Assembly: GCF_052072235.1 (NCBI RefSeq)
Contig: NZ_CM125436.1
Coordinates: 986,001 to 1,050,000, forward strand
From: Brevibacillus_D fluminis_A
Lineage (GTDB): Bacteria > Bacillota > Bacilli > Brevibacillales > Brevibacillaceae
Direction of reading: 5' to 3'
Length of the DNA: 64,000 nucleotides
Notes under the pieces: generated by a model
The model's database searches: none
What the model was told of the DNA's origin: nothing
The model's input: only the letters and a program-made list of their open reading frames with translations
Part shown: positions 25,715 to 34,180 of the stretch, piece after piece
Layout: every line of letters begins with the position of its first letter
How positions within the stretch are numbered: the first letter of the stretch is position 1
Translations under genes and position numbers: made by a program

Positions 25715-25719
25715 CACGC

Positions 25720-26616
25720 TTACACTACCTCGCGCGATACGAGTGCAGCCCGGAATTGCGCCCAGTCGAACAGCACGATCCCTGATAAAATAAGCCCGCC
25801 GCCGAGGAGCTGCCATGCATCCATCTGCTCGCCCAGCAGAAGAAAGGCGAGCAGCACGGTAATCGGCAGCTCGCAGACGCTGATGATGGAAAACCGTGCG
25901 GCGCCGATCCGATTGATTCCGGTAAACATAAACAACAGCGCAACCACCTGGGCAATGACCCCGAAAAAGAGTGACCAGCCAATCATTGGCAACGTGATCG
26001 GCGTTGTAAACAGGTAAAGCGGCGGCATCATAATCAAATAAAGAACAACGCTGACAATGGTGGTAAACCCGGTGACGATGAGCGGCGGAAATGCACCTAG
26101 CCGTTTGTTGCTCCAATAGATCATCCAACCCCAGGCAAGCCCGGAGAGCAGGCCGAGCAGGATGCCGATGACCGAGAGCTGGGAAAAGTCGCCTTGGAAC
26201 ACCTCCAAAACGAACAGCTCCCCAGCGAGCGTGCAGAACAGACCGGCGATTTGCTGGGGATTCAGCCGTTTTTTGTCGATGAACAGCTCCAGCAGCACGA
26301 CAGATGCGGGATACATGAAAATCAGCGTCATCACTAACGAAACGTCCATCACGCTGATTGCCATAAACATGGCCATAACGGTGATCGCTTTGCCTGCGCC
26401 CGCCAGGAAGAAATCGGCTGCGCTTCGCATGGTCAGCCGGGGAAACGGGACGCCGATCCATTTGATATAGAGCATAAGCAAGATAGCGGCGATCAACGTT
26501 TGGTTGAAAACCAGGCTTTGCGGGGTCAAGCCGTCCCGGTAGGCAAAAACGGTGAACACGGTCGGCAGCGCAAAGCAAAAGGTGGAAAGAAGTGCGTACA
26601 AATATCCTTTTACCAT
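25720..26616 (-). CDS. EamA/DMT family transporter
   Basis: A 298-residue membrane protein with ten predicted transmembrane helices in two EamA repeats of about 135 residues each. GYLYALLSTFCFALPTVFTVFAYRDGLTPQSL begins the first, and ITVLLAFLLLGEQMDAWQLLGGGLILSGIVLF ends the second, the usual DMT signature. Members export amino acids, nucleosides or other metabolites. It stops next to the rocR terminator and its start lies just downstream of the acetyltransferase at 26623, so the two may be co-transcribed. The substrate is unknown. A second, distinct EamA protein is encoded at 38754-39659. Confidence 0.92.
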   Translation of the reverse strand: MVKGYLYALLSTFCFALPTVFTVFAYRDGLTPQSLVFNQTLIAAILLMLYIKWIGVPFPRLTMRSAADFFLAGAGKAITVMAMFMAISVMDVSLVMTLIFMYPASVVLLELFIDKKRLNPQQIAGLFCTLAGELFVLEVFQGDFSQLSVIGILLGLLSGLAWGWMIYWSNKRLGAFPPLIVTGFTTIVSVVLYLIMMPPLYLFTTPITLPMIGWSLFFGVIAQVVALLFMFTGINRIGAARFSIISVCELPITVLLAFLLLGEQMDAWQLLGGGLILSGIVLFDWAQFRAALVSREVV

Positions 26617-26622
26617 ATGCGG

Positions 26623-27078
26623 TTACTTGATTTCATAGTTGAGCCAAACTTGCTTCTGGGCACCCATTTTGTCATACAGCGCCTGTGCCGTATGGTTGTC
26701 GTGCGCGGTTTCCCAAATCATGTGGGAATAGCCGTTTTCCCTGATGTGGGACAGGCAAGTTTGGAACAGCCGCTCGCCGATTTTTTGTCCACGGGTACCC
26801 GGCACGACGAACAAGTCATAGAGGAAGGCCATCCGTTTGGCTTCAAGGGTGTTGAAGGTGAAGTACAAGGTGGCGAACCCGACAAGCCGCTGTCCATCTG
26901 CTTCAGCGACGAACTGGATTCCTGCCGAGGGATCGGCGAGGAGATGATTCACCAGATTCGTGAGCGCTTCTTTTCCTGGATCGGGCGATTGGTAAAAATC
27001 GACGATGTACTGATGGAGCAAATCGAGCAGCTGGGGCAAATCGGATTGGGTTGCAGGGCGGATCAACACGGCTTCCAT
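26623..27078 (-). CDS. GNAT family N-acetyltransferase
   Basis: A 151-residue GCN5-type acetyltransferase. The N-terminus IRPATQSDLPQLLDLLHQYI is typical. The acetyl-CoA loop is VVPGTRGQKIGERLF, and HMIWETAHDNHTAQALYDKMGAQ is the C-terminal motif. The ATG at 27078 follows GGAGGAGATTTT; open frame upstream lacks a ribosome site. It ends seven bases before the EamA transporter start. The pairing of an acetyltransferase with a DMT exporter suggests handling of a small amine or amino acid, but this is a guess. Confidence 0.9.
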   Translation of the reverse strand: MEAVLIRPATQSDLPQLLDLLHQYIVDFYQSPDPGKEALTNLVNHLLADPSAGIQFVAEADGQRLVGFATLYFTFNTLEAKRMAFLYDLFVVPGTRGQKIGERLFQTCLSHIRENGYSHMIWETAHDNHTAQALYDKMGAQKQVWLNYEIK

Positions 27079-27242
27079 AAAAATCTCCTCCAATGAATCG
27101 TTTCTGCATAATCGATTCAGCAAGTAATATGCCAATGCTGGAGTTGGTGAAAAAACGATAAAACATGGATAAAACTCCAATTAAAAACTGTTTGTTTATT
27201 CCAAATTGAATCATTTATGGGAAAATGAATAGCGGGATGCGC

Positions 27243-27270
27243 AAAAAACCGCCAGAAAAAATCCGGCGGC
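27243..27270 (-). terminator. terminator after azlD
   Basis: On the minus strand CCGCC..GGCGG forms a short stem around GGATTTTTTCT, followed by TTTTTTGC. It lies 20 bases beyond the azlD stop codon. Confidence 0.7.
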
Positions 27271-27286
27271 AGCTTTATGTACAAAG

Positions 27287-27619
27287 CTATAGCGCGAAGC
27301 AAAAGCGTAAAACCATTGTAGAAATCACGCCGACCACGACAGTCCCCAGCAGGCTGCGCGTTTTGATCGCGACGAAAAAGGTCGGCAAGGCGGCGAACAG
27401 CTCGATGTTGTTGCGCAGACCGGCAAGTTGACCGTCATGGAGCAACAGTTCCTGGCCGATCAGCGCAGCCATGACCGAGATCGGCACGTAATGCAGCCAG
27501 CGCATTGCCCAGCCGGGCAGTTCGAAGCGGCTCAGCACCATCAGCGGAATGACCCGCGGCAGAAACGTAACCAGGGCGGAGCCGATAATAATGAGGAAAA
27601 TCTCCCATCTTACTTCCAT
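27287..27619 (-). CDS. azlD: AzlD family branched-chain amino acid transport protein
   Basis: A 110-residue membrane protein with three or four transmembrane helices. The N-terminus LIIIGSALVTFLPRVIPLMVLSRFELPGWAMRWLHYVPISVMAALI is the AzlD signature, including the conserved TFLPRxxP. It forms the small subunit of the AzlCD exporter of branched-chain amino acids and analogues. Its start overlaps the azlC end by ten bases. A terminator follows. Export of leucine analogues is known for the B. subtilis pair. Confidence 0.93.
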   Translation of the reverse strand: MEVRWEIFLIIIGSALVTFLPRVIPLMVLSRFELPGWAMRWLHYVPISVMAALIGQELLLHDGQLAGLRNNIELFAALPTFFVAIKTRSLLGTVVVGVISTMVLRFCFAL

Positions 27620-28347
27620 TTTTCCACCACCATTCCGATCATAGAGGCGACGAGCGTCGCGACGATGACGCCGAGGCTGCCCGAGGCGATGCAGCTGACC
27701 GCCACACCGATCACTACGGCGCTAACGGCGACGATGACATCGAGCCGGATCGTGTTTCGGCTGAGCATGGCCAAAATCAAGAGGCCGATAAACATGGCCG
27801 GCAAGGCAAAATCAAGGCCGAATGTCTCCGGGCTGGCAATCCACTGGCCCAAAAAAGCGCCGGCCAGATTGGCGATGAACCAGTTGAGATAAGCCGTAAC
27901 GTTCAAGCCGTGCATCCATTTCTCATCCAGATGTTTACGACGCGCGGCTTCATTGATCGCCACGCCAAACGTTTCATCGGTCAAAAGGGAGCCGACCAGC
28001 ATGTTGCGCATCGGCGTGAGGTGGCGAAAATGCGGGGAGAGCGCCGCGCTCAACAAAATGTGCCGCAAATTGACGAATAAAATCGTGACGATGATGCCGG
28101 TAGGCGAACTGTTCGCGGCGATCATGCCGGCTGCGATGAACTGTGCAGAGCCGGCATAAAGAATCAAGCTGAGCAGAGCGATTTCAAGCACGCTGAGTCC
28201 CGCGGTTTTTTCCACGACACCAGCGGCGAATCCGATGCTTAAATACCCTAATAATGTCGGGATACAATCTTTGACCCCGCGAAAGAAATGGTTCTCCTTT
28301 TCAGGAGCGGCGACAATGGTTTTGTACTGGGCTTGTTCCTGCCCCAT
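27610..28347 (-). CDS. azlC: AzlC family branched-chain amino acid exporter
   Basis: A 245-residue membrane protein with about six or seven transmembrane helices. GVKDCIPTLLGYLSIGFAAGVVEKTAGLSVLEIALLSLILYAGSAQFIAAGMI is the AzlC signature. LTDETFGVAINEA is the conserved loop. It overlaps azlD and lies 67 bases after the TrmB-like regulator on the same strand. That regulator may therefore control the pair as one unit. The start at 28347 follows GGGAGGGAATTC. Confidence 0.93.
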   Translation of the reverse strand: MGQEQAQYKTIVAAPEKENHFFRGVKDCIPTLLGYLSIGFAAGVVEKTAGLSVLEIALLSLILYAGSAQFIAAGMIAANSSPTGIIVTILFVNLRHILLSAALSPHFRHLTPMRNMLVGSLLTDETFGVAINEAARRKHLDEKWMHGLNVTAYLNWFIANLAGAFLGQWIASPETFGLDFALPAMFIGLLILAMLSRNTIRLDVIVAVSAVVIGVAVSCIASGSLGVIVATLVASMIGMVVEKWK

Positions 28348-28414
28348 TCGAATTCCCTCCCTGGATGTTATGGCACTAACGACTATGAAAATGTGGGGAA
28401 AAATACGGTTCGAG

Positions 28415-29224
28415 CTAGTTGAACCGTCGGCCTGTCACGATATGAAACAAATCCGGTTTCGTTCTCCACATCGCCTCAACTTTATCGGGGCCAAGCGCTT
28501 TGGTCACCTCGCCGAGCATGATGTCATGGCGAATGTACTCCAGCGCGACCAAAACCAGCGCAGGGTCTTCCGTTTTCACAGCCCACGCCGCAGCTTGCGC
28601 CGAAAAATTGGCGATCAGAACCTCCTGTTGATCGCGCACCAAAATGGTCAAACGCCCGCCCATCCGCTCCTCGACCACTTCCGGAACCATGTAGTCATGA
28701 TGGAACGTGACGCCGACGCGGGTCCGGGCATCGCCGAACAGGATCGAGTAGACCAGCACACCTTCCGCCTCGCGTCTGGAGATCGCGCTGCTGAGCGCCT
28801 GCGCCTGCGGTTCCCAGATCGACAGCCAAATCTCTTCCGAGGCACCCGCGATCATTTGCAGCATTTCGTCCATGACGGCGCCATCGCTTTGAATCCGGCG
28901 GATGACATCGGCTTCACGCTCGCCTTCGAGTGCAGACAGATTTTGCTCAAGAAAGGAAAAGGACTGTTCAAAGCTGGCGCGAAGCCGCTGTACCAGCTCT
29001 TTGGCGGCTAACGGCACATAGGTAATCGGATCGGACGGAACCGTATTGACAGCACCTTTGTCCAGCAGCTTGCCTAGCACCTCGTAGATCATGGAACGAG
29101 GGACGCCGGAACGCTTGCTGATCTCATACCCGGTGATCGGGGACGTTTTCAACAAGGTCGTGTACGCTTTGCATTCATATGGGGAGAAACCGAGCTTTTG
29201 CAATTCTTTGAAAATATCCTCCAT
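28415..29224 (-). CDS. TrmB family transcriptional regulator
   Basis: A 269-residue regulator. The N-terminal winged helix (LQKLGFSPYECKAYTTLLKTSPITGYEISKRSGVPRSMIYEVLGKLLDKGAV) is the TrmB family DNA-binding domain. A coiled coil at about residues 75-105 precedes a TrmB C-terminal, phospholipase-D-like effector domain (EIWLSIWEPQAQALSSAI). The ATG at 29224 follows GAGGTCCCATA. It lies upstream of azlCD on the same strand. TrmB proteins often sense sugars, but this context suggests an amino acid or analogue. The ligand is unknown. Confidence 0.9.
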   Translation of the reverse strand: MEDIFKELQKLGFSPYECKAYTTLLKTSPITGYEISKRSGVPRSMIYEVLGKLLDKGAVNTVPSDPITYVPLAAKELVQRLRASFEQSFSFLEQNLSALEGEREADVIRRIQSDGAVMDEMLQMIAGASEEIWLSIWEPQAQALSSAISRREAEGVLVYSILFGDARTRVGVTFHHDYMVPEVVEERMGGRLTILVRDQQEVLIANFSAQAAAWAVKTEDPALVLVALEYIRHDIMLGEVTKALGPDKVEAMWRTKPDLFHIVTGRRFN

Positions 29225-29385
29225 TATGGGACCTCGCTTGTTAGTAGTTAGCTTAATACTCACTATAAGGGATTGATGCCTGCCTGTATAGAGTTGAAAT
29301 GCAGGATGCACGAAAAAACACTCCACCATAGGGAAGAGTGTACGGAATCATTAGATAGATGGAACATGAGCTATCGCACAGCCAA

Positions 29386-29613
29386 TCACCCCCGCCCAAG
29401 CGCTGCCCAAATATTGTCCAGCAACTCCTGCGGCGTGTCGCCTGCGACGTTTTTCTTGTTCACCAAGGCGAAGGGCTGAACCAGACATTGACCGCAGTAA
29501 AGCACGCAAAAATCATCGACCACAGTCAGATCGGGCAGCCGTTTCAACTGCTCGCGAACATCGGCGGTCTCGTCGGGAAAATTGCAGGGGCAAAATTTGA
29601 TTACGTCTGTCAC
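29386..29613 (-). CDS. DUF1450 family protein (YuzB-like)
   Basis: A 75-residue protein of the DUF1450/YuzB kind found across Bacillales. It has paired cysteines CPCNF near the start and CVLYCGQCLVQPFALVNKKNVAG in the middle, then TPQELLDNIWAAL. The CxxC arrangement suggests a metal or Fe-S site, which is inference. The start is GTG at 29613 with AAAGGAG eight bases upstream; the GTG at 29622 overlaps that ribosome site. It is convergent with nothing and stands alone between the TrmB gene and the metal-exporter promoter region. Confidence 0.85.
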   Translation of the reverse strand: MTDVIKFCPCNFPDETADVREQLKRLPDLTVVDDFCVLYCGQCLVQPFALVNKKNVAGDTPQELLDNIWAALGRG

Positions 29614-29795
29614 GCGTTCCACTCCTTTGCATCCGTTCCGTTAGGTTTGATTGTTCAGATAATAATGAAAACAATCAAACCCTGCAAGTCCGCGCATAAC
29701 TGTCACAACGCGTTGACGCATGCAAGCGCTGGGGGAGCGCCGAGCTGTGCTTATTTTCTGTTAACATTTTTGTCGATAATAATTCTCGAAACCTC

Positions 29796-29822
29796 TTGAC
29801 AGATAATGATTTTCACTATAAA
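29796..29822 (+). promoter_or_regulatory. sigma-A promoter overlapped by a Fur-box-like element
   Basis: TTGACA (29796-29801) is followed 15 bases later by TATAAA (29817-29822). The spacer region GATAATGATTTTCACTATA (29802-29820) matches the Fur consensus GATAATGATAATCATTATC at 15 of 19 positions by hand count. It would place a metal-responsive repressor across the promoter. Confidence 0.5.
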
Positions 29823-29840
29823 AATCCACAAAATGTCCAA

Positions 29841-29869
29841 TTGTAAAACATGGCGCGAGCGCATATAAT
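29841..29869 (+). promoter_or_regulatory. sigma-A promoter of the CDF transporter
   Basis: TTGTAA (29841-29846) and TATAAT (29864-29869) are separated by exactly 17 bases. The start point would be near 29876, about 87 bases before the transporter start codon. Confidence 0.75.
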
Positions 29870-29885
29870 AAAAATAAATATTTGA

Positions 29886-29900
29886 TTAAAATTATTCTAA
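29886..29900 (+). promoter_or_regulatory. PerR/Fur-like operator
   Basis: TTAAAATTATTCTAA matches the PerR box TTATAATTATTATAA at 13 of 15 positions by hand count. It lies at about +10 to +25 of the predicted transcript, a position suited to repression. AAGAATCATTCTC follows at 29903 as a further Fur-like half-site pair. Confidence 0.55.
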
Positions 29901-29962
29901 TTAAGAATCATTCTCTGCGAATTCGTTCATTTTTCAAGCAGAAAATGGAAAGAAGGTGCGCC

Positions 29963-30898
29963 ATGTACGATTATCATCATCTCCCACACAAAAAGGAACA
30001 ATCAAAATCGAAAAAAACGCTGTGGATTACGCTTTTCCTGACGCTGTTTTTCACGATTGTTGAAATTATCGGAGGGATCGCCTCCAACTCGCTCGCACTT
30101 CTGTCGGACTCGGCTCACATGATTTCCGACGTGCTGGCACTGGGCCTCAGCATGCTGGCCATCTATATGGCGACCCGCGAACCGGATGCCCGCCATACGT
30201 TTGGCTATTTGCGGTTTGAGATCATCGCTTCTTTCTTGAACGGGCTTGCGCTTGCGATCATCGCGATCGGAATCTTGATTGAAGGGGTCCATCGTTTTAT
30301 CCAGCCGCAATCGATCGATTTCAAGCTGATGCTGATCATTTCCTCCATCGGCCTCATCGTCAACCTCGTGCTGACGATCGTGCTGTCCCGCAGCATGAAG
30401 GAAGAGGAGAATTTGAACGTCCAAAGCGCTTTGTGGCATTTTATCGGCGATTTGCTCAGCTCAATCGGCGTCATTATTTCGTCGGTTCTGATTTACTTCA
30501 CCGGGATGTATTTCTTCGACCCTTTGATCAGTATGGTGATTGCCGTCATCATTTTTATCGGGGGAGCAAAAATCATTCGCGAGTCGTACCTGATCCTGAT
30601 GGAATCGGTGCCGCAGCAATTCGACCTCGATGAAATTCGCGCCGAAATCGCCAAGATCGAAGGGGTCGAGGACGTACATGAAATGCATCTGTGGGCCATC
30701 TCGACCGAGCATTATTCGCTGACGGCGCACGTGTTCGTCCATCAAAACATCCAGACGTTTTGCGTTGTTCTGGCGATTAATGAAATGCTGAAAGAAAAAT
30801 ACGGGATTACCCATGCGACGATTCAGACGGAGCACGCATCGTTCCATAATCACGGCGAATATGGGCGGAAGTTCCTGGAGTCCCAGGCGCAAGCGTAA
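29963..30898 (+). CDS. cation diffusion facilitator (CDF) metal exporter
   Basis: A 311-residue inner-membrane H+/metal antiporter with six transmembrane helices. The metal-site motifs are SDSAHMISD in TM2 and ALWHFIGD in TM5, an HD-HD pattern usual for Zn/Co/Cd-type CDF proteins (CzcD group). The C-terminal cytoplasmic domain (DLDEIRAEIAKIEGVEDVHEMHLWAISTEHYSLTAHVFV) is typical. AGAAGGTGCGCC precedes the ATG at 29963. The upstream region holds two promoters and PerR/Fur-like boxes, which is unexpected for a zinc-type exporter. A clear terminator follows. The metal is not certain. Confidence 0.93.
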   Translation: MYDYHHLPHKKEQSKSKKTLWITLFLTLFFTIVEIIGGIASNSLALLSDSAHMISDVLALGLSMLAIYMATREPDARHTFGYLRFEIIASFLNGLALAIIAIGILIEGVHRFIQPQSIDFKLMLIISSIGLIVNLVLTIVLSRSMKEEENLNVQSALWHFIGDLLSSIGVIISSVLIYFTGMYFFDPLISMVIAVIIFIGGAKIIRESYLILMESVPQQFDLDEIRAEIAKIEGVEDVHEMHLWAISTEHYSLTAHVFVHQNIQTFCVVLAINEMLKEKYGITHATIQTEHASFHNHGEYGRKFLESQAQA

Positions 30899-30905
30899 GA
30901 AAAAC

Positions 30906-30959
30906 AAAAAAGATGGTGCAAGCGAGCAGTTTCCCTCCGCCGCTTCACCATCTTTTTTC
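30906..30959. terminator. bidirectional-looking terminator after the CDF gene
   Basis: AGATGGTG (30911-30918) pairs with CACCATCT (30946-30953), and AAGCG (30920-30924) with CGCTT (30941-30945). TTTTTT follows and AAAAAA precedes. From here to 31130 no gene is supported. Confidence 0.85.
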
Positions 30960-31130
30960 GTTTATCGGTCGTACACCAGGAGCAGATTATTCTTCCTCTA
31001 CGGTATCATCGTCAATTGCCATCTTCAATGCGCAGGGCGATAGAGAAATTGATCGAGTGATCGAACTTTTCGATTGAGAAAAGGACGCCCAGAGCTGCTT
31101 TCCCCTCGCTGCATAACAGGAGGGGGGAAC

Positions 31131-31676
31131 TTACAACACGTATTCCATCTGAATGTCGAGCGGCTCTCTTTCGTAAATCTGCTGATTGACTTCCGCTGCA
31201 TACGTGCAGCCGACAGCCCGGTAAAAATGCTGGGTTTCGACGGAGGGGTGTGCCGCGATGTACAGCTTTTTGGCTTGGAGTCCGCGCGCTTCCGCACAGG
31301 CGCGGGCAAACAGCTGAGCCCCGATCCCGCGTTTGCGAAATTCGTTTGAAACATGGATGTACGGGAGTTCGACATACTCCTGGCTGCTGCCGAATCGGGT
31401 GCTTTCCACATTGGCGAAGCCGATGACGCGACCAGCGGCGATGGCGGCGACGACCCGCCCGCCGGCTAGCGCACACAACTGCAAGTCCCGGATGACCTGC
31501 TGCTTTTTGGCATCGTCCCAATGATCGATGAACGAATCGGCTTTCGTTTTGTACTGGTCGTTTTCTTTCACCCAAACCTCGGTCGTCACCTGATGGCGGG
31601 TAAAGTGCTGCAGCAGATCGGGACCGATTTCTTCCGGCGCCAATCGCTTGTATAGGATCACAGGCTCGATGCTCAT
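31131..31676 (-). CDS. GNAT family N-acetyltransferase
   Basis: A 181-residue acetyltransferase. The core is GRVIGFANVESTRF..VELPYIHVSNEFRKRGIGAQLFARACAEAR, with the acetyl-CoA binding loop RKRGIG. AAHPSVETQHFYRAVGC is the C-terminal motif. GGGGGAGAATA precedes the ATG. A second acetyltransferase gene ends 15 bases upstream on the same strand, so the two form a small operon. The acceptor is unknown. Confidence 0.9.
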   Translation of the reverse strand: MSIEPVILYKRLAPEEIGPDLLQHFTRHQVTTEVWVKENDQYKTKADSFIDHWDDAKKQQVIRDLQLCALAGGRVVAAIAAGRVIGFANVESTRFGSSQEYVELPYIHVSNEFRKRGIGAQLFARACAEARGLQAKKLYIAAHPSVETQHFYRAVGCTYAAEVNQQIYEREPLDIQMEYVL

Positions 31677-31691
31677 TATTCTCCCCCTGGT

Positions 31692-32252
31692 TTATCGGAC
31701 TTTGGCAAAAATGCAAGTGTCCCGCAGTTCGACTCCATCCATTGCCAGATCATCGTGCTTCAAAATCCCTTCCAGATCAAACCCCAATCGTTCCGGAATC
31801 GCCCGACTTTTCACATTTCGGGCATCGCAGCGAATCTCCACGCGGCGCGCCTGCAACTGTTCAAATGCAAACCGGGTGATCCCTTCGACCGCCTCGGTCA
31901 TATAGCCTTTGCCGCTGTGGCGGGTGTCGATCCAATAGCCGATCTCGAACTTGCGCACATCCCAATCGATGCGATGCAAGCCGGATGAGGCGACAAGCTC
32001 GCCCGTTTCCTGCAAAAAGACAAGCAGTCGCAAATCTTCCCGTTTGAGAAATTGGATATGGGCTTCCCGGATGTTGATCTCGACATCCTCTGGCGTTTGC
32101 TCCTTTTGGGCAAAGGGCATCCATGGCTTCAGCTCAGCCTGCGAGGCCTTGATCGCTTGATGGACAACTGTGCCGTCACCTGGCTGCGGCATGCGAATCA
32201 GCAAGCGGTCGGTAGTGAATTGGGTGGGGAAATCGATCAGCAATGGGTTCAT
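31692..32252 (-). CDS. GNAT family acetyltransferase (RimJ/RimL type)
   Basis: A 186-residue acetyltransferase of the ribosomal-protein-serine/alanine type. FTTDRLLIRMPQPGDGTVVHQAI is the usual start. VRKFEIGYWIDTRHSGKGYMTEAVEGITRFAFEQLQARRVEIRCDARNVKSRAIPERLGF carries the acetyl-CoA loop HSGKGYMTEA and the conserved N/S..E.LGF. The ATG at 32252 follows AAAGGAGCGTCGAAC. The RimJ/RimL fold is widely used for antibiotics and small amines as well as ribosomal proteins. The target is not known. Confidence 0.9.
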   Translation of the reverse strand: MNPLLIDFPTQFTTDRLLIRMPQPGDGTVVHQAIKASQAELKPWMPFAQKEQTPEDVEINIREAHIQFLKREDLRLLVFLQETGELVASSGLHRIDWDVRKFEIGYWIDTRHSGKGYMTEAVEGITRFAFEQLQARRVEIRCDARNVKSRAIPERLGFDLEGILKHDDLAMDGVELRDTCIFAKVR

Positions 32253-32396
32253 GGTTCGACGCTCCTTTGGGCTTTTTCGTCTGCATACAACCAAGGCTGC
32301 GCTTTCTTTGGCGCAGCCCGAATGTTTGCGTTGAAGGACCTACATTCTTCTCGTTTTGTGCAAAATCCTTCCAGCTGGGTCATGTTTTTCAGCCGG

Positions 32397-33812
32397 TCAT
32401 TGCTCGATCCCAAGCCGCTTCATTTTTTGATAGAGCAGCGGGCGGGGGATTTTCAGCAGCTTGGCCGTTTCCGACTTGTTGCCGCCGCATAGGGTGAGCG
32501 CCTGCAGGATCGCTTGCCGTTCCGCCTGCCGCTTTACTTCCTCCAGCGGATTTTGGTGAGCGGAGGGGAGCGGCGAGAGGGTGGTTGCCGCCAGCATCTC
32601 GGTGGCAAAGCGTTCGAAATGGTGCGCCTCCAGCCGGGTGACATCAACGGCGATGCTGTTCAAGACGCGTTCGAGCGTGTTTTGCAGCTCGCGCACATTG
32701 CCGGGCCAGTCGTAGCTTTGCAAAAGCCCAAACACGTCATCCGCCACTTCGGTGACGGAACGCTGCAAAAAGTGGTTCAAGTTTTCGATACAGGCCAGCA
32801 CGAGGAGCGGAATGTCTTCCTTGCGCTCGCGCAGCGGCGGGATGCGGATCGGGATCACATTCAGGCGATAATACAAATCCTCGCGAAACGCGCCGCCAGC
32901 CACCAGCTCGCGCAAATCCTGGTTCGCGGCGGCGATGACCCGCACGTTGACCGGAATGGGGAATTTGGCCCCGATTTTGTCGATCTCTTTTTCTTGCAGG
33001 GCGCGCAAGATTTTGGGCTGGAGCTTGAGCGGCATTTGATTGATTTCGTCGAGAAACAGGGTGCCGTTGTTGGCCAGCTGGAATTTGCCCGTCTGGCCGC
33101 CTTTGCGCGCGTTGGTGAACGTGCCTTCCTCGAAGCCGAACAATTCTGACTCAAACAGCTCCAGCGGGATCGCCGAGCAGTTGAGCCGCACAAAGCTGCC
33201 TTTGCTGCGTTCGCCAAGCGCGTGGATGGAGTGGGCGACCAATTCTTTGCCGCAGCCGGATTCGCCGGTGATCAGCACGGTTGAATTGGAACGGGCGGCG
33301 GTATGGATGTCTTGGCGCAGTTGCCGGATTGCGGGGCTTTCTCCCACGATGTTGTCGATGGAGTATTTGTTCCCTTGCAGCCGCTTCAGCTCCTGCTTGT
33401 AGTAGTTCAGTTCGTTGGACAGGCTGTCGACTTTTTTCAAAAAATCTTTCAAGGCCGTGTAATTATCAAACAGGTCGTACTCGACGACGCCGCTGAACTG
33501 GTTGTTCACGTAAATCGGGTACCGGCTGCTGACGATCGTGTGGTCTTTTAAAAAGTAAAAATCGGCTGGCGAAGGCTCGCGCGTTTCGACGGTTTTGTGC
33601 ACTTTGGTCGTCGGGATCACGTCGCGGACATGCCGGCCAACCGCTTCTTCCGGATCGATGCCGACCAGCTGGGCGAGCCGCTTGTTGATGTAGGTGATGC
33701 GGGCGTCGGCGTCCACGACGATCAGCCCTTCGATATGTTCGAGGATGGTTTTGTATTCTTCTGCGGTCAACATATCAGGCGAATCCACTCCCGAATTGTG
33801 ATGTTGATTCAT
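32397..33812 (-). CDS. sigma-54 dependent activator with PAS domain, linked to P1 peptidase
   Basis: About 471 residues. A PAS domain is at about residues 20-130 (ILEHIEGLIVVDADARITYINKRLAQLVG), followed by a coiled coil (LKDFLKKVDSLSNELNYYKQELKRL). The AAA+ domain has Walker A GESGCGKELVAH and Walker B TLFLDEINQMP, and a Fis helix-turn-helix is C-terminal (GNKSETAKLLKIPRPLLYQKMK). The sigma-54 loop reads GTFTNA, a double departure from GAFTGA. The start at 33812 has only a weak ribosome site; the ATG at 33773 is an alternative. Upstream lie an amino-acid-permease remnant and the P1 peptidase with a sigma-54 promoter, so this protein is the likely activator. Confidence 0.9.
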   Translation of the reverse strand: MNQHHNSGVDSPDMLTAEEYKTILEHIEGLIVVDADARITYINKRLAQLVGIDPEEAVGRHVRDVIPTTKVHKTVETREPSPADFYFLKDHTIVSSRYPIYVNNQFSGVVEYDLFDNYTALKDFLKKVDSLSNELNYYKQELKRLQGNKYSIDNIVGESPAIRQLRQDIHTAARSNSTVLITGESGCGKELVAHSIHALGERSKGSFVRLNCSAIPLELFESELFGFEEGTFTNARKGGQTGKFQLANNGTLFLDEINQMPLKLQPKILRALQEKEIDKIGAKFPIPVNVRVIAAANQDLRELVAGGAFREDLYYRLNVIPIRIPPLRERKEDIPLLVLACIENLNHFLQRSVTEVADDVFGLLQSYDWPGNVRELQNTLERVLNSIAVDVTRLEAHHFERFATEMLAATTLSPLPSAHQNPLEEVKRQAERQAILQALTLCGGNKSETAKLLKIPRPLLYQKMKRLGIEQ

Positions 33813-33859
33813 TGTATCACAGGTGCCGAGGCTGTGCGGAGCCTGTCTGCGATGCCGCA

Positions 33860-34180
33860 TCACTCGGAAAAAGCAGCGGTGGCGAATTCCAGGAAGAGCG
33901 CGAGCAGACAGAACACCCCGATGACCAGCACGTTGAAAACCGGGGTTTTCCACCGGGGATGCAGATAGTCGAACAAGCTGCGCATCAGCACCCCCTCCCG
34001 TCCCATCGCGTAAAGCAGGCGGGCGGCAGTAGCATGTGACGAAAGCGAAGCGGCAAAGGTAGAGGTAATGATGCCGGCGGTAAAAATGGCGGACAGCAGC
34101 GTTCCGCCGATCGCCTGCACGATTTCAAAGGAAGCGTCCGGCCCCGTCGTCGGTTGCAAGGCCGGTGTCCGTTCCGGGTA
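33860..34180 (-). pseudogene. APC family amino acid permease, internal fragment
   Basis: About 106 codons read PDASFEIVQAIGGTLLSA and then ASLSSHATAARLLYAMGREGVLMRSLFDYLHPRWKTPVF. These are the middle helices and loop of an APC-superfamily permease. The N-terminal half is absent: the fragment begins directly and in frame after the P1 peptidase stop codon. The C-terminal third is also absent, with a stop after ALFLEFATAAFSE. The junction next to the peptidase stop suggests a deletion. The intact system probably coupled amino acid or peptide uptake to the peptidase. Confidence 0.8.
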
